From the NCBI GenBank assembly GCA_965204685.1, contig OZ242004.1, forward strand, positions 2,108,001 to 2,172,000: DNA of 64,000 bases, in the 5' to 3' direction. The translations under genes were made by a program, and so were the position numbers. The notes under the pieces were generated by a model. The model saw only the letters and a list, made by a program, of their open reading frames with translations. It ran no database searches and had not been told where the DNA came from. This document shows positions 40,864-50,900 of this stretch, one piece after another (position 1 is the first letter of the stretch; every line of letters begins with the position of its first letter). The DNA is from Bin87 sp965204685. Its GTDB lineage: Bacteria; Chloroflexota; Dehalococcoidia; Lucifugimonadales; UBA3495.

Positions 40864-40942
40864 TTTACATGGATACGCAGGATGGACAGGATAATCACTG
40901 ATTATCAAATCACATCCTGTTTATCCTGTTCATCCATGTAAA
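40864..40942. repeat. Family B copy 2, overlapping a gene end
   Basis: 79 bp with arms TTTACATGGAT and ATCCATGTAAA and inner GCAGGATGGACAGGAT / ATCCTGTTTATCCTG. It lies between the two ATPase genes and supplies the last codons and stop of the upstream one. Confidence 0.75.
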
Positions 40943-41918
40943 TACCAGTCAGGGGATGCCAGCACGCTGCCCAATGGTCCCCGCGGGTCGCCCGCGTCGG
41001 GAACTCGGTCCGGCAGATCTCGTCGGCGTACTGGCAACGTGGATGGAACGGGCATCCCGTGGGCGGGTCGATCAGGTTGGGCGGTTCGCCTGCCAGGCCA
41101 ATCAGCGGTAATTTCTCGCCGTGTATGCTGGGGAACGAGGACATCAACCCAGCCGTGTAGGGATGCATCGGCGACCGGAACACCTCGGCCGTGTCGCCCA
41201 GTTCCACCAGGCGGCCGGCGTACATCACGCCGATGCGGTCCGTTACCTCCGCTACGACGCCGATGTCGTGGCTGATGTAAATCATTCCCATCCGCAGTTC
41301 CTGCTGAACCTGCTTCAATTCCCGCAGGATACGGTCCTGGACGATAACGTCCAGGGCGGTGGTCGGCTCGTCGGCGATGATCAGGTCCGGGTCGCAGGAC
41401 AGCGCCATGGCGATCACCGCCCGCTGCCGCATGCCCCCGCTGAACTCGTGGGGGTACCGGTCCATCAACTGCGGGTCCAGCCCCACCATCTGAAACAGGC
41501 GCGCCACCCGTTCCCTGGCGTCCGCCACGGTGGTCTCCATGCCGTGGGCCTCGATTGCCTCTATCACCTGCTGACCGACTCGGTGCACCGGGTCCAGGGA
41601 GTTCATCGCCGCCTGGAACACCATGGCGATGCGACGCCAGCGGTAGCCCCGCATCTCCTCTTCGGACAGGGGCAGCAGGTCGGTCCCGCCCAGCCTGACC
41701 TGGCCGCCGGCCAGGCGCGCGTTCTCGGGAAGCAGCCGCATCAGGCAGTTGGCCACCGACGTCTTGCCGCATCCCGACTCGCCCACCAGCCCCAGCGATT
41801 GCCCCTGCGCCAGCTCGAAGCTGACCCCCTCCACCGCCCGCACTTCCCCCTGCCGCGTTTGGTAGCGCAGGGAGAGGTCGGCAACTTCCAGTGCGGGTGT
41901 TTCGGTTGATGTTGTCAT
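40905..41918 (-). CDS. Peptide-type ABC transporter ATPase, DppD/OppD-like
   Basis: A 337-aa ATPase: Walker A GESGCGKT at 46-53, signature FSGGMRQRAVIAMAL, Walker B LIIADEPTTALD, switch His in YISHDIGVV, and the C-terminal CPFHPRCQYADEIC cysteine cluster of OppD/DppD. The final residues (YMDEQDKQDVI) are encoded by the family-B repeat, so the natural C-terminus has been replaced or extended by repeat sequence; they fall beyond the conserved domain. It is the first ATPase gene after the two permease genes. Confidence 0.9.
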   Translation of the reverse strand: MTTSTETPALEVADLSLRYQTRQGEVRAVEGVSFELAQGQSLGLVGESGCGKTSVANCLMRLLPENARLAGGQVRLGGTDLLPLSEEEMRGYRWRRIAMVFQAAMNSLDPVHRVGQQVIEAIEAHGMETTVADARERVARLFQMVGLDPQLMDRYPHEFSGGMRQRAVIAMALSCDPDLIIADEPTTALDVIVQDRILRELKQVQQELRMGMIYISHDIGVVAEVTDRIGVMYAGRLVELGDTAEVFRSPMHPYTAGLMSSFPSIHGEKLPLIGLAGEPPNLIDPPTGCPFHPRCQYADEICRTEFPTRATRGDHWAACWHPLTGIYMDEQDKQDVI

Positions 41919-41937
41919 TTTAACTGGACACCAGGCA

Positions 41938-42016
41938 GGTCAATGTCCATTATTTTTCAGGTAGAGGGCCTACTCAAAAATGTTGGACATGCCAGCGGTC
42001 AATGTCCATTTTTGAG
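41938..42016. repeat. Short direct and inverted repeats inside the transporter operon
   Basis: GGTCAATGTCCATT occurs at 41938-41951 and 41997-42010. CTCAAAAATGTTGGACAT (41973-41990) is the near-complement of ATGTCCATTTTTGAG (42002-42016). The region separates the permease genes from the ATPase genes (144-bp gap). It may be the footprint of insertion-sequence ends, or an internal regulatory hairpin. Confidence 0.5.
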
Positions 42017-42062
42017 CGGCTCTATTGTGGCTTATTCGCGCATAAAAACCCGGCAAGTCGCG

Positions 42063-43076
42063 TCAGGCGGTGTGCCGCCGCAGTCTGGGGTTGACCACCT
42101 CGTCCAGCGCGCGGCCCACCAGGTAAAACGCGCTGCACAGGAAGGTAATCGACGCTCCGGCCGGTATGATGAGCCACCAGTACCTGGTCCCGCCCAGCAG
42201 GTAACCCCCGGTGTTCGCGGTGTGGATCATGATCCCCCAGCTCATCCTCAGGTTCAGCAGGCCCAGGAAGGACAGTACCGCCTCGGCAAAGATCGCGCCC
42301 GTCACCGTGAACATCATGTACAGCAGCGACAGCGGCAGCAGGTTGGGAATGATGTGCACGAAGATGATGTGGAAATGCCCGCCGCCGGCCACCCGCGCCG
42401 CCTCGATGTAGGGTTTCACGCGTATGCTCAGCGCCTGCGATTTGAGGATGATCGCCGTCCCGCCAAAGCCGCCCAGGATGCCGATGATGAGCGCCAGATA
42501 GAACAGGTTCAGCCTGAACAGCGCGCTGAGCACGATCAGCAGCGAGATGCCGGGCAGCGCGATGATCAGGTCCGCCAGCCGCATGAAAAGCGCGTCCACC
42601 AACCCGCCGTAGTAGGCCGCCACTGCTCCCACCGTGGTGGCAATGCCCACCGTGACCAGCGCCGCGGTTATTCCCAGTACGAACTCGGACCGGGTGCTCG
42701 ACAACAACTGGCTGAGCACGTCCCGCCCCAGCGGATCGGTGCCCAGGGGATGCCTCCAGTTCGGCGGCGAGGGGTGCTCCAGGCGGTCGAACGCGTACCC
42801 GGTGACTGGGTCGTACACTTCGGCGTCCCAAACGGTCGCCATGAGAATGGGATGGGAGATGGCCATCAGCGCGAACAGGATGATGGTGGCCAGCGACAGC
42901 AACCCAATGCGGCTCTCCACGAAGATGGCCCACCCTCCACGGAAGGACCGCAGGGCCAGTCTCGCCCGCGCCATCGCCATCTGGGCGCGGCCCGGATGCA
43001 GATCGACCAGCGGCGGCTCCGGAATCCCGGGCGGTTCGCCGGAGAAGATCTGCTGGTCGGGTTGGGGACTGATCAC
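42063..43076 (-). CDS. Peptide-type ABC permease, DppC-like
   Basis: A 337-aa membrane permease. A cytoplasmic N-terminus (about 50 residues) leads into a first helix near ISLLSLATI-like LLSLATIILFALMAI, a periplasmic loop with HPLGTDPLGRDVLSQLL (DppC hallmark), and five more helices with the EAA loop YIEAARVAGGGHFHIIFVHI. I chose GTG at 43076 because it overlaps the upstream permease stop (GTGA) and restores the typical N-terminus. The frame is open to 44039, but the added part is a shadow of that upstream gene. Confidence 0.9.
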   Translation of the reverse strand: MISPQPDQQIFSGEPPGIPEPPLVDLHPGRAQMAMARARLALRSFRGGWAIFVESRIGLLSLATIILFALMAISHPILMATVWDAEVYDPVTGYAFDRLEHPSPPNWRHPLGTDPLGRDVLSQLLSSTRSEFVLGITAALVTVGIATTVGAVAAYYGGLVDALFMRLADLIIALPGISLLIVLSALFRLNLFYLALIIGILGGFGGTAIILKSQALSIRVKPYIEAARVAGGGHFHIIFVHIIPNLLPLSLLYMMFTVTGAIFAEAVLSFLGLLNLRMSWGIMIHTANTGGYLLGGTRYWWLIIPAGASITFLCSAFYLVGRALDEVVNPRLRRHTA

Positions 43077-44224
43077 TGGTACCGTATCCGTGGGTCGAGG
43101 TACACGTAGAGCACATCGACGATGACGTGGGCCAGCAGCGAGAACAGCCCGATGAACACCATGGAGCCCATCACCAGCGGCAAGTCCTCTGAACGCACCG
43201 CCTCCAGCAGCGTCATGCCCATACCGGGCCATGAGAAGACACCCTCGATGATAACGCTGCCGTCGACGGCAAAAATCAGGCTGTACACCAGGCTGGTGAC
43301 CACCGGGAGCAGCGCGTTGCGCGCCGCGTGCCGGTCTCGCACCACCTTCTCGGGCAACCCTTTGGCCCGAGCCGCCATCACGTAGTCCTCCCGCATCGTC
43401 TCCAGCATGCTGTTCCGCGTCAGCAGCATCGTGCCGGCAAAGGATATGAGCGTGAGCGTAACGATCGGCAGCAGCATGTGCCTGAGGATGTCCAGGGCCA
43501 GGAACCCGATGTCGGATAATGCCCACGCCAGCGGAATCGCCACCACGCCAGCCGCGATCAACGGCATCGCCAGGCGTGAGCGACCAATCCGTCCCGCCCT
43601 CCTGAACAGGAGCAGTACGAGGAACACGAAGAACAGGAAAGCGGCGGCCGTAAGCAGCATGTAGCTGAAAACGTGATTGGCGCTGACCTCCGCGCCTCTC
43701 CAAACCAGGGGATCCAGGAACTTGCCCACCGGCAGCCAGCCCAGCTTGAACGCGAAGATCCAGATCATCATGAGCCCGAAGGCCGGCGTAAACGCGGTGA
43801 ACAGCGTCGCGCCGGATATGGTTGCCGCATACTCCAGCACGCCGCCCCGACGCCACGCGATGGCCTTGCCCAGAAAGAACCCTACGTAGAAGGACACCGC
43901 CGTGGCAGTCAGGAACAGCACCGCCGTCCGCGGCAGCCGCTCCGCCAGCACCTCCAGCACCGGCCGCGGGAAGTGACCAAAGGATACCCCGAAGTTGCCG
44001 GTGAAGGTGTTCTTCATGTGGACCAGGTACTGTTGCCACAGCGGCTTGTCCAGCCCGAAAGACTCCTTGATCTGTGCCCTCACCTCGGCCGGTAGGTCGG
44101 GATTCAGCGCGTAGAACGTGGCATAGTCCCCCGGCTGCGCCTGCACCAGGAAGAAGGTCAGCGTGACGATCAGGAACAGGGTCAGCGCCATCTGGCCGGC
44201 CCGCTTGACCAGGTATCCCGTCAT
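43073..44224 (-). CDS. Peptide-type ABC permease, DppB-like
   Basis: A 383-aa permease with the DppB layout: first helix MALTLFLIVTLTFFLVQA followed by QPGDYATFYALNPDLPAEV, then five further helices and the EAA loop DYVMAARAKGLPEKVVRDRH. The length is a little above the usual 310-340 aa, owing to an extra hydrophobic/charged segment around residues 185-225 (LLTAAAFLFFVFLVLLLFRR). It forms the membrane channel with the DppC-like protein and follows the substrate-binding protein gene after a family-A repeat. Confidence 0.9.
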   Translation of the reverse strand: MTGYLVKRAGQMALTLFLIVTLTFFLVQAQPGDYATFYALNPDLPAEVRAQIKESFGLDKPLWQQYLVHMKNTFTGNFGVSFGHFPRPVLEVLAERLPRTAVLFLTATAVSFYVGFFLGKAIAWRRGGVLEYAATISGATLFTAFTPAFGLMMIWIFAFKLGWLPVGKFLDPLVWRGAEVSANHVFSYMLLTAAAFLFFVFLVLLLFRRAGRIGRSRLAMPLIAAGVVAIPLAWALSDIGFLALDILRHMLLPIVTLTLISFAGTMLLTRNSMLETMREDYVMAARAKGLPEKVVRDRHAARNALLPVVTSLVYSLIFAVDGSVIIEGVFSWPGMGMTLLEAVRSEDLPLVMGSMVFIGLFSLLAHVIVDVLYVYLDPRIRYQ

Positions 44225-44251
44225 CGTGGAATACGCTTCCTTACCACATCC

Positions 44252-44364
44252 GTCACAATCAGGATAGGATTTACAAGATGCAGAGATTTACAGGATTGGG
44301 CCGATTGATGATGGAGCTTCCCTAATCCTGATAATCCGTAAATCTGGCGAATCCTGATTCTGAC
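44252..44364. repeat. Family A copy 6
   Basis: About 113 bp with arms GTCACAATCAGGAT and ATCCTGATTCTGAC (one mismatch). It lies between the genes for the substrate-binding protein and the first permease, so its transcript would form a large hairpin inside the operon mRNA. Confidence 0.82.
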
Positions 44365-44378
44365 AATCCCCCGAAGCC

Positions 44379-46451
44379 CTACTTGAACTGCACCAGCGTC
44401 GTCAGGCCGGAAGCGTTCTGCAAGCCACCCAGGGAGTGGGTGTAGGGGAACTCGATGCGATCACTCCGGTAGGCTTCCACCAGCGGCGTGTCGAACAGCG
44501 GCACGTAGGGCAGGTCATCCGCCAGGAACTCCTGCATCTCGAACGCCAGCGCGCGCGCCGCCTCCACGTCAGTTTCGGCCAGCAACTCGTCGGCCAGCCG
44601 GTCGAATTCCGGATTGTTGTAGCCGCCAGCGTTGTGTCCCTCCAGGTCGGAGTGCCGGCTGTGGAAGAACGACTCCAGGTAGTCCGGGTACAGGGTCAAA
44701 CGCCAGCCCAGGATCCACATGTCGAAGTCCTGCTGGTCGAACACTTTTTCCACGATCAGGTTGAAGCCGGTCAGGTCCGCCTGTACCGGAATGCCCACCT
44801 CGTTCAGCCACCGCTCGATCCAGATGGCGAAGGTTGACCGCAGCGGATCATAGCCGGGGCTGGGCGCCAGGATGTCGATGGCGGGGATCGGTTCGCCGTT
44901 GGGCATTCTCAGGCCCTCGCCCCGCTGCTCCACGAACCTGCCGTCCTCGCTGACCCGAGGCTCCGTTTCCCAGGTGAAACCCGCCGACTTCAGCAGTTCC
45001 ACCGCCCGTGACACTCGTTCCGCTCGGCTCATGCCTTTGCCGATCTCGGGAACGTCCGCGTTGTACCACGCCCGGTTGCCCTCGGGCACCATGGCGTACA
45101 CCGGGAAGGCCACGCCCTGCAGCACCGTGCTGGTCAGGAATTCTTTGTCGATCAGCGTGGCCACGGCCTGCCGGAACTCCTTGCTGCTCATGGGCTCCTT
45201 GCGGAAGTTGAAACCCAGGTAGCGGACTCCGTCATTGGGATTTTCGATCACCGTCAGACCGTCCTCGCCCTGCAACTGTTCCTGCAAGCCGCGGGAGAGC
45301 CCCAGCGGGTTCAGCATGAAATCAATGTCGCCCTTTTTGAGGGCCAGCACCGTGGCGTCCTGGCTGCCGTATATCGAGTAGATGGTGCTGTCAGCGTAGG
45401 GGCCGACGGTGTATTCCAGCAATTTGTCGCCGCCGGTTTCCCCGAACGCGCCGAACTGGTGAGCGCCGGGTTTGGTCTCAAAGTAGGCCCCGCTGGCATA
45501 TTGGGTGACCACCATGTCGGCGAAATAATAGTCGGGGTTCCTGATCTTCTCCGCGAAAGCCCCACGCTCCCATTTTTCCAACCCATAGCCGCCGGCGGTG
45601 GGCTCGTCGCCGGAATCGTGAGCATACAGGACCTTCTGCTGCTCGGTGATGTCTCCGGCCTGCATGGCCTCGGTCACCACCGGCTCCCAGTACCCCTTGG
45701 GGAAGATGGGCATGAACGCCAGCCCGAATTGCCAGCGGGCCAGACCCGGCTTCTGCTTGAAATAGATTTTCAACTGGTGCGGGTCGAGCGCTTCGGCGTG
45801 ATCGAAGTACTCCGGGTCCACGATTGATGGCCAGTTGCCCGAAAGCTGCATCTCGGTGACGGTTTGGGCGGTGAAGGCGAAGTCCTCGGCCGTAACCGGG
45901 GTACCGTCGCTCCACGTCACCCCCTCCTTGAGCGGTACCTCCGTAGTCCAGATGGTCTGTCCATCCACGGTTTCTTCCTGCAACGCCGTGGGGAAGTCGG
46001 AGGCCAGCGAGGGAACCCAGTCAAATCGCTGCGCGGAGTAAGTGTAGAGCGAAGGCTTGGAGCCGCCCAACACGTACAGGTTCCATATCGTCCCGTCCGG
46101 CCCCAGGTAGGCCCAGTAGTTAGTGGTGGTCAGGTCGGCCGAGATGCCGATCTGATACACGTTCTCCACGCCATCGCCGGCGTCCGGCGTGGGTGCGACA
46201 ATGGCCGGGACCGTGGGGGCCGCGGGCGCAGCCGGCGTTGCGGATGACGCTGGCGCGGACGGCGCTTCCGTCGCTTGGGGACGGGCCGCCGTGGTGGGCG
46301 GAACTGCCGGCGGCGCTGCTGATCCCGCGTTCGCCGGGTCGGGTGTGGCCGTGACCACAACTTCGGTGACCACTTCCCTAGTGCATCCCACGAATACCAG
46401 CAGCGCCACTATCAGGCCGATTATCATCGAGAATCTATACGTATGCAGCAT
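44379..46451 (-). CDS. Peptide-type ABC transporter substrate-binding lipoprotein (family 5)
   Basis: A 690-aa extracellular solute-binding protein. The start MLHTYRFSMIIGLIVALLVF then VGC is a lipoprotein signal with the lipidated Cys at 23. A Thr/Ala/Pro-rich linker (about residues 30-100, PPTTAARPQATEAPSAPASS) tethers the domain to the membrane. The binding domain has family-5 landmarks (EGVTWSDGTPVTAEDFAFTA, FNFRKEPMSSKEFRQAVATL). The ATG at 46451 has GAGGTG six bases upstream; 54 upstream codons were trimmed. It captures peptides or similar ligands for the DppBCDF-like importer encoded downstream. Confidence 0.92.
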   Translation of the reverse strand: MLHTYRFSMIIGLIVALLVFVGCTREVVTEVVVTATPDPANAGSAAPPAVPPTTAARPQATEAPSAPASSATPAAPAAPTVPAIVAPTPDAGDGVENVYQIGISADLTTTNYWAYLGPDGTIWNLYVLGGSKPSLYTYSAQRFDWVPSLASDFPTALQEETVDGQTIWTTEVPLKEGVTWSDGTPVTAEDFAFTAQTVTEMQLSGNWPSIVDPEYFDHAEALDPHQLKIYFKQKPGLARWQFGLAFMPIFPKGYWEPVVTEAMQAGDITEQQKVLYAHDSGDEPTAGGYGLEKWERGAFAEKIRNPDYYFADMVVTQYASGAYFETKPGAHQFGAFGETGGDKLLEYTVGPYADSTIYSIYGSQDATVLALKKGDIDFMLNPLGLSRGLQEQLQGEDGLTVIENPNDGVRYLGFNFRKEPMSSKEFRQAVATLIDKEFLTSTVLQGVAFPVYAMVPEGNRAWYNADVPEIGKGMSRAERVSRAVELLKSAGFTWETEPRVSEDGRFVEQRGEGLRMPNGEPIPAIDILAPSPGYDPLRSTFAIWIERWLNEVGIPVQADLTGFNLIVEKVFDQQDFDMWILGWRLTLYPDYLESFFHSRHSDLEGHNAGGYNNPEFDRLADELLAETDVEAARALAFEMQEFLADDLPYVPLFDTPLVEAYRSDRIEFPYTHSLGGLQNASGLTTLVQFK

Positions 46452-46478
46452 CCAATCCACCTCAAACTGTGCGCCGAA

Positions 46479-46507
46479 ATCTAACACGCTATTGCCGAAT
46501 TTCGCAA
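46479..46507 (-). promoter_or_regulatory. Candidate promoter of the ABC transporter operon
   Basis: On the minus strand TTGCGA (46507..46502), a 17-bp spacer and TTAGAT (46484..46479) give a moderate sigma-70-type match, placing the start site about 20 bases before the lipoprotein ATG. The IS element begins about 110 bases further upstream. Confidence 0.4.
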
Positions 46508-46617
46508 GAAAGTCCTTTGCTGGAAAACGCTTGCTGAACCATCTACGACCGGAGAGTGGTGGTAGGATTGGGTCGGTTTCGATTCCCCCACTGGTATCAC
46601 CTTCCAGGGGCATGCCT

Positions 46618-47948
46618 CTTAGAGGGGTAGGTAAGGCCTGTTACGGGGGCGCATGATGGGTGACCGCCAAGCCTTTCTTGGGTTCCGGCCACGGTTCGGG
46701 CAGCAGCCAGACCCGGCTCCAGAGCCGTCCTTTGAGCATCAACCGGCGCAGCCAGTCAATGCCGTGGCGGATCACGCTGACGGTACGCGCGGGACGGGTA
46801 CGAGGGTCCCGGTGATCGGAAGCCAGCGCTTTGGGCGGCGCCCGCAGGTTGCCTGGGGCAATGCCGCGGTCATTGGCGTCCTCCACCCGGGTGCCGTAGG
46901 CCAGGGCCAGCAGGGTCGCCACCGACAGCACCAGCCAATGGCGGGAGACACGCGTCGGGTCGGTGCGGCGGGTCTTGTCCCACTTCCAGCCCAGGCTCTT
47001 GAGGGCCTTGAAGCCCAGTTCGATCCAGAAGCGCAGGGCGTACCAGCTGGGTCCCACCTGGTCGGGCGGCAGGTCGGTGAGGATGATCCAGGGTTCCTCC
47101 TGCCCGGCGTACCAGACCACCAGCAGGGTGCAGCGGCGTTTGGCCTTAGCGGTGCTGAAGGCGGTGCCACAGCCGGTCCAAACCGTGTCGGGACGGGAGA
47201 CGAAGCGTCGCGCGGGCAATCGTTTGCCGCCGTCGGCGCAGAAGGTGATGTTGTTTCGGTAGCGCATGCAGGGGTGCCAGCCCTGGGCGCGTATTTGTTT
47301 CCACAGCTTGGGGCTGGAGATGCCCCGGTCGCAGAGGACGATTACGGTCATTCCCTCGGGGACGGCAGGGGCCAGTTCCCTGAGCAGCTCCACCGTGGGG
47401 TCCATCCAGGAGCCTTTCTGGGTGGCGCGGTGGATGCTCCAGGCCACAGGGATGGCGCAACTGCGGTAGAGGACGCTGATGACGACGGCGGTGGTCTGGT
47501 CGCCCTTGAGAGTGGGGTCAATGGCTAAGGCGAGACGTTCGGAATGCCACCAGCAGAGAACCCACCGCAGCAGCGGCGCGAAGCAGAGCGTGACATCCAG
47601 TTGGGTTTGGCAGGGGCTGGTCCGGTCGCTGCCGTCGTAGAGCCATTCACGAAGATACTGGCGGAGGCTGTTCCACCTGCCCCAGGGCGAGAGTGCCGAA
47701 GCCACGGCGTTCTGGCAGGCGCTGCCGGCCAGGATGGCCCCGCAAACCCACAACACCAGGCCGGTCAATTGTGGCCGGGAGAGGTGAGGTAAATGCGTTT
47801 CAATAGTTTGCTGAACATGATAGGTTTCACTGGGAAGGCGCATCGAGGGTCTCCTGCATTTGGTGGTCTCACAACCAAGATGCGGGATGCCGGTGCGCCT
47901 TCCCAAGTAAAGCGCGCGCCAGTTTCAGACGTTACCTACCCCTCTAAG
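46618..47948. mobile_element. Intact IS4-type insertion sequence
   Basis: About 1331 bp bounded by perfect 17-bp terminal inverted repeats, CTTAGAGGGGTAGGTAA at 46618-46634 and its complement at 47932-47948. It contains one full transposase gene. I cannot see a convincing target-site duplication: the left flank is GCATGCCT and the right flank CCCCCCCC. It sits between the substrate-binding lipoprotein gene and the first large surface-protein gene. Confidence 0.85.
46641..47843 (-). CDS. IS4-type DDE transposase
   Basis: A 400-aa transposase, complete. Candidate DDE residues are D109 in LAIDPTLKGDQ, D172 in LCDRGISS and E275 in WIELGFKALK. The IS4-family signature Y-(2)-R-(3)-E-(6)-K is exact at Y268, R271, E275 and K282. 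AGGAGA lies 6 bases upstream of the ATG at 47843. The stop lies seven bases inside the left terminal repeat. It is different from the transposase relics at 7949-8614. Confidence 0.88.
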   Translation of the reverse strand: MRLPSETYHVQQTIETHLPHLSRPQLTGLVLWVCGAILAGSACQNAVASALSPWGRWNSLRQYLREWLYDGSDRTSPCQTQLDVTLCFAPLLRWVLCWWHSERLALAIDPTLKGDQTTAVVISVLYRSCAIPVAWSIHRATQKGSWMDPTVELLRELAPAVPEGMTVIVLCDRGISSPKLWKQIRAQGWHPCMRYRNNITFCADGGKRLPARRFVSRPDTVWTGCGTAFSTAKAKRRCTLLVVWYAGQEEPWIILTDLPPDQVGPSWYALRFWIELGFKALKSLGWKWDKTRRTDPTRVSRHWLVLSVATLLALAYGTRVEDANDRGIAPGNLRAPPKALASDHRDPRTRPARTVSVIRHGIDWLRRLMLKGRLWSRVWLLPEPWPEPKKGLAVTHHAPP

Positions 47949-47951
47949 CCC

Positions 47952-47969
47952 CCCCCGACCTTCCGGGGG
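47952..47969 (+). promoter_or_regulatory. Hairpin covering the ribosome-binding site of the surface-protein gene
   Basis: CCCCCG-ACCTTC-CGGGGG forms a 6-bp stem whose 3' arm overlaps the only G-rich ribosome-binding candidate (GGGGGT at 47965-47970, nine bases before the ATG). It starts right after the IS right end, so it may come from pre-insertion sequence. Confidence 0.3.
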
Positions 47970-47979
47970 TGCAAAGTTG

Positions 47980-50900
47980 ATGCCGGCCGCGCCGCGGCGA
48001 CGGCTTGCCTCATTTCTGCTGCCGGCCCTGGCCCTGCTGGCCCTGGCCACGGTCGCCGGCCTGCTCTGGCTGCCGCCGGCTGACTCCGCCCAGGCCCAAA
48101 CTGCGCAGACCGTTCCGGCAGACTGGGCGCTGATCCCCAACGGCATCGCACCCGGCGACAGCTTCCGGCTCCTGTTCGTAACCTCCGCTTCCCGCAATGC
48201 TTCGCCCACCGACGTCGCCGACTACAACGCCCACGTCCAGACGGCGGCTGATAGCAACGCCAGCCTCAAACCCTTCAAAGGCGAGTTCACTGCCCTGATT
48301 TCCACGTCGGCAGTGGACGCCAGGATCAACACCGCCACCACCGGGACCGGCATGCCCATCCATTGGCTGGGCGGCGATAAGGTCGCCGACGACTACGCCG
48401 ACCTTTACGACGGCGACTGGGATTCCGTCAGCGGCAGGACCGAGAGCGGCGGCGGCTACACCGGGCTGGTGTGGACCGGCGGCAACAAAATGGGTGAGAA
48501 GTCCGGGCAACGCTACGCCGGTGCCGCCGAGGTGCGCCTGGGCGACCTGAGCGACGCCACCTTGCCCCTGTCGTCGCCCAATGCCGGGGCATCCAGCGAA
48601 ACCCACCCCATCTACGCCCTCTCACCGGTGCTGACCGTGGCCCAGCCGCAGCCGAGCAACCATGAGCCGCAGTTCGCCTCCGACACAACCAACATCAGCG
48701 TGAACGAGGACGCGGCGGTGGGTGCCAGCGCGGGCAACCCGGTTACCGCCACGGACGCTGACAGCGACGTTCTGACCTATGGAATCGCCGGCTCCGACGC
48801 CTTCACCATCAACGCAAGCACCGGACAGGTTTCGGTAGCCAGCGCGCTGAACTACGAGGCTACTACGAGCTACACCCTCACCGTCTCCGTCAGCGACCGC
48901 AAGGACGCCACGGGTGAAACGGACACCGTCGTGGACGACACCATCGCCGTGACCGTTGCCGTGGGTAACGTGGACGAGGCGGGAACCGTGTCCCTGAGCA
49001 TGGATGCGGACCCACCCCAGGTAGGATCCTCTATTACGGCGACCCTGCTGGACCCGGACGGCGGCGTGAGCAACGTGTCTTGGAGTTGGGCGCGTTCCGC
49101 CGACAAGGCCACGTGGGAGACCATCGACGGAGCGACCTCCGCAGCCTACACGCCTACCAGCGACGACGAGGGCCAGTACCTACGAGCGACCGTTGCCTAC
49201 GGCGACGGTCAAGGCCCCGGCAAGACGGCGCAGGGCGCTACCGCCAAGACGGTGACCGCCGCCCCAACCACGCCTGAGTCGGAACCGGCCATCACCGCCG
49301 GCCCGGTGATCACCAGTAGCCCCGCCAGCAGTGGCACCTACGGGAAAGACGAGGCTATCGAAGTCTCGGTGACTTTCAGCGAGGCCGTGACCGTCACCGG
49401 CGGACCCAAGGTGCGCCTGGTCGTGGGCGAGCGCAAGCGATGGGCGCATTACAGTCGCGCCGAGAACAACGGAACCACCCTGGTCTTCGCCTACACGGTC
49501 AAGGCGGAGGACCACGACGACAATGGCGTAAGTCTCCCCAGGAAGGCCATCCGTCTGAACGGCGGAGCCATCGAGGACGCCGACGGCAACGCCGCCATCC
49601 TCAGCGCCCCGGCCCTGTCGGACCAATCGGGCCACCAGGTGGACGGCTCCCGGCAGGCGTCCGACGATTCACAATCGAGCCAGCAGCAACAGCAGTCGCC
49701 GCCCGCCAACAGCCCGCCGGTCTTCGCTGGCAACTCCGCTACTCTCAGCGTGGCCGAGGACGCCGCCATCGGCGCCAACGTGGGCGACCCGGTTACCGCC
49801 ACCGACGCCGACAACGACACTCTGACCTACTCCCTTGCCGACTCCGACGCCTTCGCCATTGGAGAAGCCACCGGGCAGATCACGGTGGCCGGCGCGCTGG
49901 ACTACGAGACCGCAGCCAGCTACACCCTCACCGTTTCCGTCAGAGACGGCAAGAACGCCGACGGCGAAGTGGATCCTTCCGTCGACGTCTCCATCAGCGT
50001 GACCGTCAGCGTGGTCAACGTGGACGAGCCGGGGAGCGTGATCCTGGCCGCGGCGCCCCGGGCCGGTATGCCGGTGACCGCGGAGGCCCAGGACCCGGAC
50101 GGCGACGCGACCGGAGTGTCCTGGAGCTGGGCGCGCTCCGCCGACCAAGTCACCTGGGAGACCATCGACGGCGCGACCCAGGCGTCTTACACCCCGGCGG
50201 ACAGCGACGTGTTGTACTACCTGCGCGCCACGGCCGCCTACACCGACCCCCAGGGGCCGGGCAAGACCGCCAGCGGGGTGACGCTCAACCCGGTGGCCCC
50301 CAGGCTGCAATTCCAGCCCCAGGGAATGGAGCGGAAGCCGGTGAGCGGCATCGCCATCACGTCTTCACCAGCCAGCGGCGACAGCTACGCCACGGGAGAG
50401 ACGATCCAAATCACCGTGACCTTCCCCAAAGCCGTGACCGTTACCGGCACTCCGGCTTTGGCGCTGACCATCGGCCGCGGTAGCAAGGATGCAGCCTATA
50501 ACGCGACCCTCAGTAATCCGAAGGCGCTGGTTTTCGAGTACACGGTAGTGGGCACCGACATGGATCCGGACGGCGTGAGCATTCCGGCCAGCGATGTCAG
50601 CAGCAGCATCACCGACCCCGACAGTACGCTTTACAAGCATACCGGCTTGCCCGGCCAAGCCGGACACAAGGTGAACGCGGCCCTCGCCACGCCTCTCGGG
50701 CCGCGGACCGTACCGTCCGACTGGCCGTTGATTCCCGACAGCAGCCTCACAGCCGGGAAGAGCTTCCGGCTGCTGTTCGCCACCACCGCCCTGACAAACG
50801 CCGAGTCCACCGACATCGACGACTACAACGCCCTGGTGCAAAAGCGGGCGGCGGTGGCGGTTGAAGGCAACCTGCTGGGCTTCAGTGGCCGGTTCCGGGT

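Noticed and set aside
42063..44039. A 658-codon frame that would fuse extra sequence to the DppC-like permease
   Set aside because: The first 320 codons are a shadow of the DppB-like gene; GTG at 43076 with a GTGA overlap gives the normal DppC length.
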